Source of the DNA: Streptomyces antarcticus
GTDB lineage: Bacteria; Actinomycetota; Actinomycetes; Streptomycetales; Streptomycetaceae
DNA: 64,000 nt
Reading direction: 5' to 3'
Assembly (NCBI RefSeq): GCF_026627255.1
Contig: NZ_JAPNLM010000012.1
Location: forward strand, 124,001-188,000
The position numbers and the translations under genes are program-made. Positions 42,509 through 51,225 of the stretch are shown here, piece after piece. The notes beneath the pieces were generated by a model. That model was not told the origin of the DNA, did no database searches, and worked only from the letters and a program-made list of their open reading frames with translations. Position 1 is the first letter of the stretch; every line of letters begins with the position of its first letter.

Positions 42509-42703
42509 CTACCAGCGGAACGTGCGCATGCGCATCTGCTGCCGCATCCGGGCCGCGCGGGCGCGCCGGGGCTGGACGCGGTCGCGCAGCTCGCGCGCCT
42601 CGTTCAGGTCGCGCAGGAACTGCGCGCGCCGCGCTCGGCGCTGCGCCGCCGTCTCCGGCGTCCCGTAGTCGTCGGTCTCGTCGCTCGACTGCGTGTCGGG
42701 CAT
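42509..42703 (-). CDS. Small basic Arg-rich protein (64 aa)
   Basis: MPDTQSSDETDDYG then a strongly basic helical region (AQRRARRAQFLRDLNEAREL, RDRVQPRRARAARMRQQMRM) ending RTFRW. Acidic head and basic tail suggest nucleic-acid or ribosome binding. ATG 42703; longer in-frame extension to 42769 lacks typical codons. Function unknown. Confidence 0.6.
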   Translation of the reverse strand: MPDTQSSDETDDYGTPETAAQRRARRAQFLRDLNEARELRDRVQPRRARAARMRQQMRMRTFRW

Positions 42704-42838
42704 CGGCCACCACCCCGGCTGGTCCGGTCGTCCTCCTCCGCCGGCGCGAAGCAGACCCCCCGCAACCACCTTCCCCCGGTCGGCCCGATTGATGCCACCC
42801 CGGCGCAGGTCAGACCGGGTCGCCGGGTCTGGAGACGA

Positions 42839-43780
42839 CTAGGGGGTGTCGTCCGTGAGGGTCGGTACGACGGCGACCGGGCCGTGCGCGTGCTGGAGCA
42901 CCGCGTTGGCGACGGAGCCCATGAGGAGCGACATCGCGCCGCGGCGGGGGTGGTGGCGGCCCACCACGACCAGGGCCGCCGAGCGGGAGGTGTCGACCAG
43001 GCGGCCCGCCGGGTCCCCGGGGACGGCGGCCTGCTCGACGGGGACGTCCGGGTAGCGGGCCCGGAGGGGGGCCAGCCGCTCCGTCTGGGAGCGCAGCATC
43101 TCCCGCTCGGCCGGCACCGCGTCCCCGCCGTCGGCGAGTCCCTCCGGCGGGATCACCGCGAAGGGGCTGTCCACCACCATGGTCGGCGAGGGCGGGATCA
43201 GGTACGCGGAGACCACCTGGACGGTGGTCCCCCGTGCGGCCGCTTCCGCGAACGCGAAGGCCAGTACGTCCTCGGGCGTCTCGGCGGCGTGCAGTCCGAG
43301 GACCACCCGCCCGGCGGACGCCTCCGGCGCGGCGCCGGCACGGCGCTCCTCGTGCGGGACCACCACCACCGGGCACGGCGCCGTGGTGGACACGGCGCGG
43401 CTGTTGGAGCCGAGCAGCAGGGTGGCGAAGCCGCCGCGGCCCCTTGAGCCCATCACCAGCATCAGGCCCCGCGCCCCGATCACCCGCAGCGCCTCGGGCA
43501 CGGAGCCCTCCAGGGCCTCGTAGCGCACCTCGGCGGGCAGTTCGGGGCCGCTGTCGAGCAGGGCCCGGATGCGGTCGCGGACCGGGTCGGCGAACTCTCC
43601 CGGCTGCGAGCCGTCGTGGAGGGCCGCCCGGCGGCCGGCGTACAACTGGGCGTGGTCGGGGAGTACATGGGCGATGAGCAAGCCCGTACGGTGCCGCAGG
43701 GCCGCGGCGCGCGCCCACTCCAGGGCCCCCAGGCTGTGCTCGGATCCGTCGACGGCCGCGATCACCGGTGCGCTGCTCAT
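42839..43780 (-). CDS. Tandem universal stress protein (UspA domains)
   Basis: 313 aa, two Usp domains (about 4-155 and 165-305). The first has the nucleotide loop GLMLVMGSRGRGGFATLLLGSNS and the second LVVVGRHHPRRGAMSLLMGSVANAV (split motif), each of the G-x2-G-x9-GS/T type that binds ATP. Likely dormancy or hypoxia responsive in actinobacteria. Divergent from upp. Confidence 0.9.
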   Translation of the reverse strand: MSSAPVIAAVDGSEHSLGALEWARAAALRHRTGLLIAHVLPDHAQLYAGRRAALHDGSQPGEFADPVRDRIRALLDSGPELPAEVRYEALEGSVPEALRVIGARGLMLVMGSRGRGGFATLLLGSNSRAVSTTAPCPVVVVPHEERRAGAAPEASAGRVVLGLHAAETPEDVLAFAFAEAAARGTTVQVVSAYLIPPSPTMVVDSPFAVIPPEGLADGGDAVPAEREMLRSQTERLAPLRARYPDVPVEQAAVPGDPAGRLVDTSRSAALVVVGRHHPRRGAMSLLMGSVANAVLQHAHGPVAVVPTLTDDTP

Positions 43781-43959
43781 CCGTCCAGCGTGCTGGGCGT
43801 GCGCCCGGGCCGCATCTCCAGGAGGTGGCGGCGGCGTCCGCGCCTTGAGACGCGAAGCGCCCCCGGCAGCGCGTAGCCTTTTGGGTGCGGGTCGCTTATT
43901 GCGGCCGTTTTCGCAGGTCGCAGGTCGAGTACCCCGAATGTCGAGTCTTGGAGGATGTT

Positions 43960-44595
43960 GTGCGTTTGCAGGTCGTCGATCACCCCTTGGTGGCGCACAA
44001 ACTCACCACGCTGCGCGACAAGCGCACCGACTCCCCCACCTTCCGCCGCCTCGCCGACGAGCTGGTCACCCTGCTCGCGTACGAGGCCACCCGGGACGTG
44101 CGCACCGAGCAGGCCGACATCGAGACCCCGGTCGGCCCCACCACCGGCGTGAAGCTCTCGCACCCGCGCCCGCTGGTCGTGCCGATCCTGCGTGCCGGGC
44201 TCGGCATGCTCGACGGCATGGTGCGGCTGCTGCCGACCGCCGAGGTGGGCTTCCTGGGCATGGTCCGCAACGAGGAGACCCTGGAGGCCTCCACGTACGC
44301 GACGCGCATGCCCGAGGACCTCTCCGGCCGGCAGGTCTACGTCGTCGACCCGATGCTCGCCACCGGCGGCACGCTGGTCGCGGCGATCCGCGAGCTGATC
44401 AAGCGCGGCGCCGACGACGTCACCGCCGTGGTGCTGCTGGCCGCCCCGGAGGGCGTCGAGATCATGGAGCGCGAGCTGGCGGGCACGCCGGTGACCGTGG
44501 TCACCGCCGCGGTGGACGAGCGGCTCAACGAGCACGGCTACATCGTGCCGGGGCTGGGCGACGCGGGCGACCGGATGTACGGCTCCGCCGAGTAG
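43960..44595 (+). CDS. upp: Uracil phosphoribosyltransferase
   Basis: 211 aa from GTG 43960 with GGAGG at 43950-43954. Pyrimidine salvage: uracil + PRPP to UMP. Motifs MRLQVVDHPLVAHKLTTLRD, VPILRAGLGMLDGM, the PRPP loop VVDPMLATGGTLVAAI and C-terminal YIVPGLGDAGDRMYG. Monocistronic, full length. Confidence 0.97.
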   Translation: MRLQVVDHPLVAHKLTTLRDKRTDSPTFRRLADELVTLLAYEATRDVRTEQADIETPVGPTTGVKLSHPRPLVVPILRAGLGMLDGMVRLLPTAEVGFLGMVRNEETLEASTYATRMPEDLSGRQVYVVDPMLATGGTLVAAIRELIKRGADDVTAVVLLAAPEGVEIMERELAGTPVTVVTAAVDERLNEHGYIVPGLGDAGDRMYGSAE

Positions 44596-44616
44596 GCGTA
44601 CGGAGCCGCGTACGGA

Positions 44617-44697
44617 AGCGTGCGCGGACGCGGACGCGGACGTGGACGCGGACGTGGACGTGGAAGCGGACGTGGAAGCCGGAAACGGAAGCCGGAA
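44617..44697 (+). repeat. GGACGY hexamer repeat after upp
   Basis: About ten hexamer-like units (GGACGC, GGACGT, GGAAGC, GGAAAC) follow the upp stop codon, in front of the terminator. Confidence 0.85.
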
Positions 44698-44739
44698 CCG
44701 ACGCCGTAACTGCCGCCGCGACGGAAGCCGGAACGGCGC

Positions 44740-44773
44740 AGGAGCCCCGGAGCCACCAGGCTCCGGGGCTCCT
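44740..44773. terminator. Bidirectional terminator between upp and the LytR_C gene
   Basis: Perfect 15-bp arms AGGAGCCCCGGAGCC/GGCTCCGGGGCTCCT with a 4-nt loop, 6 bp from the convergent stop codon. Confidence 0.9.
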
Positions 44774-44778
44774 CGCCG

Positions 44779-45444
44779 TCAGCAGTTCTTGGCGGGCGCG
44801 GGAGCGGGGTTCGCCAGCAGGGCCAGCGCCTTGTCCGCGTCCTCCTTCGTGCTCAGCTCCTTGAAGGCGTCGCCGAGGATCAGGTCGATGTCGGCGCCCT
44901 CACGGGTGTCGTTCTGCTGCGTGGTGCCGGCCAGCTGGGTGCCGAGCACGGCGAAGGCCGCCTTGTCGGTGGCCGGGGAGCCCAGCAGTATGCCGGTGCC
45001 GGGGACCTTCTTGTCGAAGTCGGCCGGGGCGTTGCCGACGCTGCCGATGACGAAGCCGCGTTTCTTCAGCTCGTCGCCGACGGCCTTGGCCAGTCCGGCG
45101 CGCGGGGTCGCGTTGTAGACGTTGACCGTGATCTGGCCGGGCTGGGGCAGCACGACGGCTGGTTTGGCCGCGGTCGAAGCGGCGGCCGCGGGGCCGCCCT
45201 TCACGGCGGCGGGACGCGCGGTCGGACAGTCCCCGGCGCCCGCGGCCGTGTTCCGTTTGGGGCTGTCGCCCCGGAACACGTCGATGAGCTGCAGTGCCCC
45301 GTAGCTGATCACTGCGAGGGCAAGGACCGCGCCAAGTGCGGTGAGGACGATCCGGCGGAGACTCCGCTTACGACTCATGCGGGGGTAAGCCGCTCCCGTG
45401 ACGCGGTACTTTCCGCCCAGGCCGGGGGGAGTGAGCATGCTCAT
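44779..45444 (-). CDS. Membrane-anchored LytR C-terminal-domain protein
   Basis: 221 aa. Short cytoplasmic head, membrane helix ~30-50 (IVLTALGAVLALAVISYGAL), Ala/Pro linker, then a LytR_C domain (~105-200: ITVNVYNATPRAGLAKAVGD, RGFVIGSVGNAPADF). Stand-alone LytR_C proteins are envelope proteins of unknown action. TACGCT lies 6 nt before ATG 45444, consistent with a leaderless mRNA; GTG 45480 is an alternative. Confidence 0.83.
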   Translation of the reverse strand: MSMLTPPGLGGKYRVTGAAYPRMSRKRSLRRIVLTALGAVLALAVISYGALQLIDVFRGDSPKRNTAAGAGDCPTARPAAVKGGPAAAASTAAKPAVVLPQPGQITVNVYNATPRAGLAKAVGDELKKRGFVIGSVGNAPADFDKKVPGTGILLGSPATDKAAFAVLGTQLAGTTQQNDTREGADIDLILGDAFKELSTKEDADKALALLANPAPAPAKNC

Positions 45445-45575
45445 GAGCGCAGCGTAGTGCCGCCCGTCGGCGATGCCCACTCGATGATGTGCTGATACGC
45501 CAAGGGCGACCCGAAAGGCGCAATCCGGTACGAAGCGTCAGGCCCCGGGCCGGGCACCGGCCGCCGGGTCGTCGG

Positions 45576-45627
45576 CGGACCGTGCGGTGGACCGTAAGGC
45601 GGACCGCCGCGGACCGTGCGGCGGGTC
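45576..45627 (+). repeat. 12-bp tandem-like repeat GGACCGTGCGGY
   Basis: Four degenerate units (GGACCGTGCGGT, GGACCGTAAGGC, GGACCGCCGC, GGACCGTGCGGC) just beyond the stop of the ParB-like gene. Confidence 0.75.
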
Positions 45628-45628
45628 G

Positions 45629-45925
45629 TCAGTCCATTTCGAGGACGCGGGCGTGCAGCACCTGGCGCTGCTGCAGGGCGGCGCGCACGGCGCGGTGCAG
45701 TCCGTCCTCCAGGTAGAGGTCGCCCCGCCACTTGACGACGTGCGCGAAGAGGTCGCCGTAGAAGGTGGAGTCCTCGGCGAGCAACGTCTCGAGGTCGAGC
45801 TGCCCCTTGGTCGTCACCAGCTGGTCGAGCCGGACCGGGCGCGGCGCGACGTCCGCCCACTGCCGGGTGCTTTCCCGGCCGTGGTCGGGGTACGGCTTTC
45901 CGTTACCGATGCGCTTGAAGATCAC
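45629..45925 (-). CDS. Conserved 98-aa actinobacterial protein, ParB/Srx-like
   Basis: GTG 45925, IFKRIGNGKPYPDHGRESTR. The C-terminal part (FAHVVKWRGDLYLEDGLHRA, VRAALQQRQVLHARVLEMD) resembles the small ParB/sulfiredoxin-like fold, where a GxHR motif follows a short strand. Relatives are sometimes labelled VapB-type antitoxins, but no toxin gene is adjacent. Divergent from the HerA-type ATPase with an inverted repeat between them. Function unproven. Confidence 0.7.
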   Translation of the reverse strand: MIFKRIGNGKPYPDHGRESTRQWADVAPRPVRLDQLVTTKGQLDLETLLAEDSTFYGDLFAHVVKWRGDLYLEDGLHRAVRAALQQRQVLHARVLEMD

Positions 45926-45970
45926 ACGGAAAGCCTACCGGGCCGGTGCCTGCGGGCGCAGCCTTGCGAG

Positions 45971-46000
45971 GTTGGTGCAAAAGTGGCAAACGGCACCAAC
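45971..46000. promoter_or_regulatory. Inverted repeat between the ParB-like and HerA-like genes
   Basis: GTTGGTGC-N14-GCACCAAC, perfect 8-bp arms, 14 bp before the ATPase ATG. Candidate operator for either divergent gene. Confidence 0.5.
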
Positions 46001-46013
46001 TCGGGAGGGATGC

Positions 46014-47693
46014 ATGAGCGAAAGCACCGACCCAGACGCCGCGACGCCCGTCGGCGAGGCCGGTCCGGCCGCGCGGATCGCCGCCGGGTACGCCTTCACC
46101 GGCCCCGCCCTCGACCTGGGAGCCCTGCTCTGGGACGGCGCGTGCCTGCCGGACCGGCAGATCCGCATCCCCCTGTCGATGCTCAACCGGCACGGGCTGG
46201 TCGCGGGCGCCACGGGCACCGGCAAGACCAAGACCCTCCAGCTCATCGCGGAACAGCTCTCCGCCAACGGCGTTCCGGTCTTCCTCGCGGACGTCAAGGG
46301 CGACGTCTCCGGGATCTCGGCGCCCGGCACCCCCAACGAGAAGATCGCGGAACGCGCCGCGGACGTCGCCCAGGAATGGCGCGCGACCGGGTTCCCCGTC
46401 GAGTTCTACTCGCTCGGCGGCATCGGCCCCGGGATCCCGGTCCGCTCCACCGTGACCAGCTTCGGCCCGGTGCTGATGTCGAAGGTGCTCCAGCTCAACC
46501 GGACGCAGGAGCAGTCCCTCGGCCTGGTCTTCCACTACGCCGACTCCAAGGGCCTGGAGCTCGTCGACCTCAAGGACCTGCGCGCGGTCGCCGCCTTCCT
46601 CGTCTCCGACCAGGGCAAGCCGGAGCTCAAGGGCATCGGCGGACTGTCCACGGTGACCGCCGGAGTGATCCTGCGGGCGCTTACGGCCTTCGAGCAGCAG
46701 GGCGCCTCGGAGTTCTTCGGTGAGCCCGAGTTCGACACCGGCGAGTTTCTCCGTACGGCCGCCGACGGGCGCGGGGTGGTCTCCGTACTGGAGCTTCCGG
46801 CCGTCCAGGACAAGCCGCAGCTCTTCTCCACCTTCCTGATGTGGCTGCTGGCCGACCTGTTCAACGACCTGCCGGAGGTCGGCGACCTGGAGCAGCCCAA
46901 GCTCGTCTTCTTCTTCGACGAGGCCCACCTGCTGTTCAACGGGGCCTCGAAGGCCTTCCTCGACTCCATCACCCAGACCGTCCGCCTGATCCGCTCCAAG
47001 GGCGTCGGCGTCTTCTTCGTGACGCAGACCCCCAAGGACGTACCGGCGGACGTGCTCGCCCAGCTCGGCAACCGCGTGCAGCACGCACTGCGGGCCTTCA
47101 CCCCCGACGACGCGAAGGCGCTGAAGGCGACGGTGAAGACCTTCCCCCACTCCGCGTACGACCTGGAGGAGCTGCTCACCGGACTCGGCACCGGCGAGGC
47201 GGTCGTCACCGTGCTCAGCGAGAACGGCGCGCCCACCCCCGTCGCGGCGACCCGGCTGCGCGCCCCGCAGTCGCTGATGGGGCCGATCGACGCGGCGGCC
47301 CTGGACGCGGCGGTGAAGGGCTCGCTGCTGTACTCGCGCTACGCGGAGCCGGTCGACCGCGAGTCCGCGTACGAGAAGATCAGCGCCGAGCAGGCCGCTG
47401 CAGAGGCGGCGGCGGAGGCGGCTGCGGCCGCCGCGGAGGCCGCAGCGGAGGCCGAGAAACAGGCCAAGGCGGAGGCCAAGGAGGCCAAGGAGGCCGAGAA
47501 ACAGGCCAAGGCGGAGGCCAAGGAGGCCAAGGAGGCCGAGAAGGCGGCGCGCGGCGCCCCCGAGCCCGACCCCTCGCTCGCCGAACAGGTGGTGGGCAGC
47601 GGGCTGTTCCGCTCGCTGGCCCGGTCGATCGGGACGCAGCTGGGCCGGGAGATCTCGCGGTCGATCTTCGGTACGGCGCGCAAGCGCCGGTGA
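46014..47693 (+). CDS. HerA/DUF853-family P-loop ATPase
   Basis: 559 aa. Walker A GATGTGKTKT (about 66-75), Walker B KLVFFFDEAHLL (about 294-305), sensor-like VFFVTQTPKDVPADVLAQLG. A Glu/Lys/Ala coiled coil (~460-515, encoded by two perfect 42-bp repeats) precedes a short basic tail. Related to the HerA/FtsK translocases that work with NurA-type nucleases in archaea; no nuclease gene is adjacent here. Start fixed by GGGAGGGA. Confidence 0.9.
   Translation: MSESTDPDAATPVGEAGPAARIAAGYAFTGPALDLGALLWDGACLPDRQIRIPLSMLNRHGLVAGATGTGKTKTLQLIAEQLSANGVPVFLADVKGDVSGISAPGTPNEKIAERAADVAQEWRATGFPVEFYSLGGIGPGIPVRSTVTSFGPVLMSKVLQLNRTQEQSLGLVFHYADSKGLELVDLKDLRAVAAFLVSDQGKPELKGIGGLSTVTAGVILRALTAFEQQGASEFFGEPEFDTGEFLRTAADGRGVVSVLELPAVQDKPQLFSTFLMWLLADLFNDLPEVGDLEQPKLVFFFDEAHLLFNGASKAFLDSITQTVRLIRSKGVGVFFVTQTPKDVPADVLAQLGNRVQHALRAFTPDDAKALKATVKTFPHSAYDLEELLTGLGTGEAVVTVLSENGAPTPVAATRLRAPQSLMGPIDAAALDAAVKGSLLYSRYAEPVDRESAYEKISAEQAAAEAAAEAAAAAAEAAAEAEKQAKAEAKEAKEAEKQAKAEAKEAKEAEKAARGAPEPDPSLAEQVVGSGLFRSLARSIGTQLGREISRSIFGTARKRR
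47454..47537 (+). repeat. Two perfect 42-bp tandem repeats in the HerA-like gene
   Basis: Each unit encodes EKQAKAEAKEAKEA, a 14-residue coiled-coil period (two heptads). Confidence 0.95.
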
Positions 47694-47779
47694 CTCCGGC
47701 CGCGGGCCCCGGCCCCGCTCCGGGCGGATTCGAGCGAACCTGGTGCCGGCACCGGACCGGTCGCTGACAGACTCGGTCC

Positions 47780-48712
47780 ATGCGGACCGAACTCACCGAC
47801 ACCACGTCCAGCAAGGTCAACCGGGCGCTGCTCGAAGCCCGCAGGGCGATAGGCAGCCCCACGATGGGGCTGGTCCTGACGCTCCTCGTCGTCACCGACG
47901 AGGAGAACGCCTACGACGCCGTACGGGCGGCCTCGGAGGCCTCGCACGAGCACCCGTGCCGCATCATCGCGGTGATCAACCGGACCTCCCGGGGGCCCCA
48001 CAAGCTGCGCGCGACCCGGCTGGACGCCGAGCTGAAGGTCGGAACGGACGCCGGTACGGGCGAGATCGTGATGCTGCGCCTGCACGGCGAGCTGACCGGG
48101 CAGGCCGGCTCGGTGGTGCTGCCGCTGCTGCTGCCGGACGCGCCCGTGGTCGCGTGGTGGCCGGCCGGCGCACCCGCCGACCCCGCCCGGGACTCCCTCG
48201 GCGCCCTCGCACAGCGCCGGATCACCGACGCCCAGGCCGCCTCCGACCCGGTCGCCGAGCTGGACGTGCGCGCCGCGGCGTACCAGCCCGGGGACACCGA
48301 CCTGGCCTGGACCCGGCTGACGCCGTGGCGGGCCCTGCTGGCCGCCGCGCTGGACCAGAAGCCGCTGCCGGTGACCGGCGCGCGGGTGGAGAGCGAGCCC
48401 GACAACCCCAGCTCCGAGCTGCTGGCGCGGTGGCTGGAGGACCGGCTCGGGGTGCCCGCGGCCCGGGTGGCGAGCGAGGGCCCGGTGATCACCCGGGTGG
48501 TGCTGGAGACCGCCGCCGGGGAGATCAGCGTGGACCGGCCCGGGGGCGTACTGGCGACCCTGGCCCTGCCGGGGAGCCCCGACCGCAAGGTGGCCCTGAA
48601 GATCCGCAGCGGCGCCGAACTGATGGCGGAGGAGCTGCGCCGTCTGGACGCGGACGAGATCTACGGCGCCGCGCTGCGGCGGCGGCCGCTCCAGACCGGG
48701 CTCTGCGCGTAG
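47780..48712 (+). CDS. opcA: OpcA-family glucose-6-phosphate dehydrogenase assembly protein (orphan)
   Basis: 310 aa. Strong OpcA signature: LTDTTSSKVNRALLEARRAI, VVTDEENAYDAVRAASEA, LPLLLPDAPVVAWWPAGAP, LAQRRITDAQA, GDTDLAWTRLTPWRALLAAA. OpcA normally sits beside zwf in the pentose-phosphate operon; here no zwf, tal or pgl is adjacent, so this is probably a second, orphan copy, slightly short at the C-terminus. The 3' end overlaps the convergent cupin gene by 52 nt. Confidence 0.88.
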   Translation: MRTELTDTTSSKVNRALLEARRAIGSPTMGLVLTLLVVTDEENAYDAVRAASEASHEHPCRIIAVINRTSRGPHKLRATRLDAELKVGTDAGTGEIVMLRLHGELTGQAGSVVLPLLLPDAPVVAWWPAGAPADPARDSLGALAQRRITDAQAASDPVAELDVRAAAYQPGDTDLAWTRLTPWRALLAAALDQKPLPVTGARVESEPDNPSSELLARWLEDRLGVPAARVASEGPVITRVVLETAAGEISVDRPGGVLATLALPGSPDRKVALKIRSGAELMAEELRRLDADEIYGAALRRRPLQTGLCA

Positions 48713-49134
48713 TGGTTGTCGTACGTCGCTGAGCTGTCCTTGATGTCCTGCACGGTGGCCTCGCCCGCGTGGACCCGGCCGAGGAGCCGGTAGTAGTCGA
48801 AGCGGCCCATGCCGGGCGTGAATCCGACGAAGACGGAGGCGGTGTGGCCGGCGGCGGGCGCGAAGGCGTGCTTGACGCCGGGCGGGACCGCGATGAAGTC
48901 ACCGGCGCCGAGGGTGTGGAGTTCGTCGCCGACGAGCACGTCGAGGCGGCCGGCGGTGACGTGGAAGAACTCGGTGGCCCTGGTGTGGAAGTGCACCGGG
49001 GCGCCGGCCGCGCCCTCGTCGAAGGTGGCCGTGTTGCAGGTGAGCTCGGCGGTGTCCGTGAGCAGCGTGATGAGGCTGCCGGGTGCGTCCTGGATGGCTT
49101 CGGCGGTGGCGGCGCGGACCGCGATCTCTGTCAT
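48661..49134 (-). CDS. Cupin-domain protein
   Basis: 157 aa beta-barrel cupin: motif 1 PVHFHTRATEFFHVTAGRLD, motif 2 GDFIAVPPGVKHAF. Single domain, metal ligands His/His/Glu/His present. Resembles quercetinase-like or mannose-isomerase-like cupins. ATG 49134 chosen; the purine-rich GGAGG is only two bases away, so TTG 49143 is also possible. Function unknown. Confidence 0.82.
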   Translation of the reverse strand: MTEIAVRAATAEAIQDAPGSLITLLTDTAELTCNTATFDEGAAGAPVHFHTRATEFFHVTAGRLDVLVGDELHTLGAGDFIAVPPGVKHAFAPAAGHTASVFVGFTPGMGRFDYYRLLGRVHAGEATVQDIKDSSATYDNHYAQSPVWSGRRRSAAP

Positions 49135-49223
49135 GCCCTCCAATCTAGTGACCGGATAGACCGGCCACAGGGGGCAATCAGGAGCCTTCCCGACCGGTCA
49201 ATCGCGCTCCCCGAAACACCTGA

Positions 49224-49847
49224 TCAGGCCCTCTCCGCCTTCGTGGGCTTGCCGGCCTTCTCCGCCTTCGCCGCGGCCTTCATCTCCTGCTTGTGGGCGC
49301 GCACCTTGGCCAGGGACTCCGGGCCCGTGATGTCGGCCGCCGAGCGGTAGACGCCGTCCGGCCCGTACCCGCCCGCGGCCTCCCGCCAGCCCTTCGGCCG
49401 TACCCCGAACCGCTTGCCCAGCAGGGCGAGGAAGATCTGGGCCTTCTGCTCGCCGAAGCCGGGCAGCTCCTTGAGCCGCTCCAGCAGCTCCGCGCCCGTC
49501 CCGGCGTCGGCCCAGACGGCCGCGGCGTCCCCGCCGTAGTGCTCCACCAGGTACGCGCACAGCTGCTGCACGCGCGTGGCCATCGACCCCGGATAGCGGT
49601 GCACGGCCGGCTTCTCCGAGAGGAGGGCGGCGAAGGCCTCCGGGTCGTAGGCGGCGATGGCGTGCGCGTCCAGGTCCTCGGCGCCGAGCCGCCCGGCGAT
49701 CGTCCAGGGCCCGGAGAACGCCCACTCCATCGGCACCTGCTGGTCGAGCAGCATCCCGACGAGGGCGGCGAGCGGGCTCCGGCCGAGCAGGGCGTCGGCC
49801 TCCGGCTGCTGGGCCAGCCGGATGACGGGGGTGTCCTTGTGCTCCAT
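49224..49847 (-). CDS. HhH-GPD base-excision DNA glycosylase
   Basis: 207 aa (MEHKDTPVIRLAQQPEADAL). Helix-hairpin-helix region LKELPGFGEQKAQIFLALLG and surrounding HhH-GPD fold (LVGMLLDQQVPMEWAFSGP). Basic Lys/Ala tail after 185. No iron-sulfur cysteines. Probably removes damaged bases; the exact lesion cannot be told. Confidence 0.88.
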   Translation of the reverse strand: MEHKDTPVIRLAQQPEADALLGRSPLAALVGMLLDQQVPMEWAFSGPWTIAGRLGAEDLDAHAIAAYDPEAFAALLSEKPAVHRYPGSMATRVQQLCAYLVEHYGGDAAAVWADAGTGAELLERLKELPGFGEQKAQIFLALLGKRFGVRPKGWREAAGGYGPDGVYRSAADITGPESLAKVRAHKQEMKAAAKAEKAGKPTKAERA

Positions 49848-49987
49848 GGCTCCAGCCTGCCCCCGGGCGGCGCTCCCCGCGCGGCCGCCGCACCGCGCGC
49901 CTAGCGTGAGAACGGCACGTGCGAGACGTACGGCACGTGCGAGAACGCGCGACGGGCATGGGCACACGACACAGGAGTCGATCGATC

Positions 49988-50812
49988 ATGGCTGAGTTCC
50001 CGGAAGGCGCCCCGTGCTGGGCGGACGCGATGTTCACCGACGTGGAGGCCGCCAAGACCTTCTACGCCGACGTGCTGGGCTGGACCTTCGGCGAGTCCAG
50101 CAGCGAGTACGGCAACTACACGCAGGCCTACTCCGACGGAAAGGCCGTCGCGGCCGTCGTCCCGCCGATGCCGGGGGCGGACGCCCCGTCGCAGTGGTGC
50201 CTGTACCTGGCCTCGCGCGACGCGGCGGCCACCGCCGAAAAGGTGAAGGCGGCCGGCGGCGAGCTGCTGATGGAGCCGATGCAGGTCGGCACCTTCGGCA
50301 CGATGCTGATCGCGAAGGAGCCGAGCGGGGCGGTGTTCGGCGTCTGGCAGCCGGGCGAGCACAAGGGCTTCGAGAAGACCGGCGAGCCGGGCTCCTACGC
50401 CTGGGCGGAGGTCTTCACCCGGGAGCCGGACAAGGCGGACGGGTTCCTGCCGAAGGTCTTCCCGTACGGGGTCCGGCGCATCGAGCCGGGGAAGGACCCG
50501 GAGGCGGACGCCATGGACTTCAAGCTGTTCACCCTGGGCGGCTCCGCCCACGAGAACGCGGTACTGGGCCGGATGAGCATGGGCGAGGAGTTCCCGCCCG
50601 AGATCCCCTCCTACGTCCAGGTCTACTTCGCGGTCCCGGACTGCGACGAGGCGGTCGCGAAGACCAGGAAGCACGGCGGGACGCTGCACTTCGGGCCGAT
50701 GGACAGCCCGTTCGGCCGCTTCGCCGCGGTGACGGACCCGCAGGGGGCCGCCTTCGCCGTCATCGACGTGACGACGACCGTCGGGGAGATGCCGGAACTG
50801 TCGGACGCGTGA
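49988..50812 (+). CDS. Two-domain VOC (glyoxalase/bleomycin-resistance fold) protein
   Basis: 274 aa with two vicinal-oxygen-chelate modules (about 8-125 and 138-265): CWADAMFTDVEAAKTFYADV, QWCLYLASRDAAATAEKVKA, then AWAEVFTREPDKADGF and YVQVYFAVPDCDEAVAKTRK. The family includes hydroxylases and resistance proteins. Monocistronic; hairpin downstream. Confidence 0.87.
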   Translation: MAEFPEGAPCWADAMFTDVEAAKTFYADVLGWTFGESSSEYGNYTQAYSDGKAVAAVVPPMPGADAPSQWCLYLASRDAAATAEKVKAAGGELLMEPMQVGTFGTMLIAKEPSGAVFGVWQPGEHKGFEKTGEPGSYAWAEVFTREPDKADGFLPKVFPYGVRRIEPGKDPEADAMDFKLFTLGGSAHENAVLGRMSMGEEFPPEIPSYVQVYFAVPDCDEAVAKTRKHGGTLHFGPMDSPFGRFAAVTDPQGAAFAVIDVTTTVGEMPELSDA

Positions 50813-50828
50813 CGACGCCCGCCGCGCG

Positions 50829-50859
50829 CCCGGAGCGGCCCGAACGGTTCCGCTCCGGG
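50829..50859 (+). terminator. Terminator after the VOC gene
   Basis: Perfect 10-bp arms CCCGGAGCGG/CCGCTCCGGG with an 11-nt loop. Confidence 0.7.
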
Positions 50860-51018
50860 CCGCCGCGGCCGCAGGCGCCAGCCGGTCGGGTGGTTCGGGA
50901 TCGCGGGTGCGACGGGCTGACCACACGTCACGCCGAAGGGGCCTACGGTCGGTTCCGCGCGGCTCTCCCGAACCGTGCGAAACGCAGCGACCCCCTACGG
51001 CAAGAGGTCGAACCACCC

Positions 51019-51225
51019 ATGTCCCTGAGCATCCGCAACCAGATCGCAGGCACCGTCGTCGGTGTCGCCATGGGCGGCGCCATGGCCTCCGTCACGGTGG
51101 ACGTGAACGGCGGCGGGCTGACCGCGGCCATCACCAAGGACGCCGTCGAGACGCTCGGCCTGGCCGCCGGGATCCCCGTCGTCGCCCTGGTCAAGTCGAC
51201 CGAGGTCTCCCTCCAGGCCCTCTGA
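51019..51225 (+). CDS. Molybdopterin/molybdate-binding Mop (TOBE) domain protein
   Basis: 68 aa, one complete Mop domain: SLSIRNQIAGTVVGVAMGGA, VDVNGGGLTAAITKDAVETL, PVVALVKSTEVSLQAL. Small Mop proteins bind molybdate or tungstate as hexamers and buffer the oxyanion. No modABC genes in this window. AAGAGG upstream of ATG 51019. Confidence 0.9.
   Translation: MSLSIRNQIAGTVVGVAMGGAMASVTVDVNGGGLTAAITKDAVETLGLAAGIPVVALVKSTEVSLQAL

Noticed and set aside
45629..45925. A VapB antitoxin of a toxin-antitoxin pair
   Set aside because: No toxin frame adjoins it, and the motif pattern fits a ParB-like fold better.
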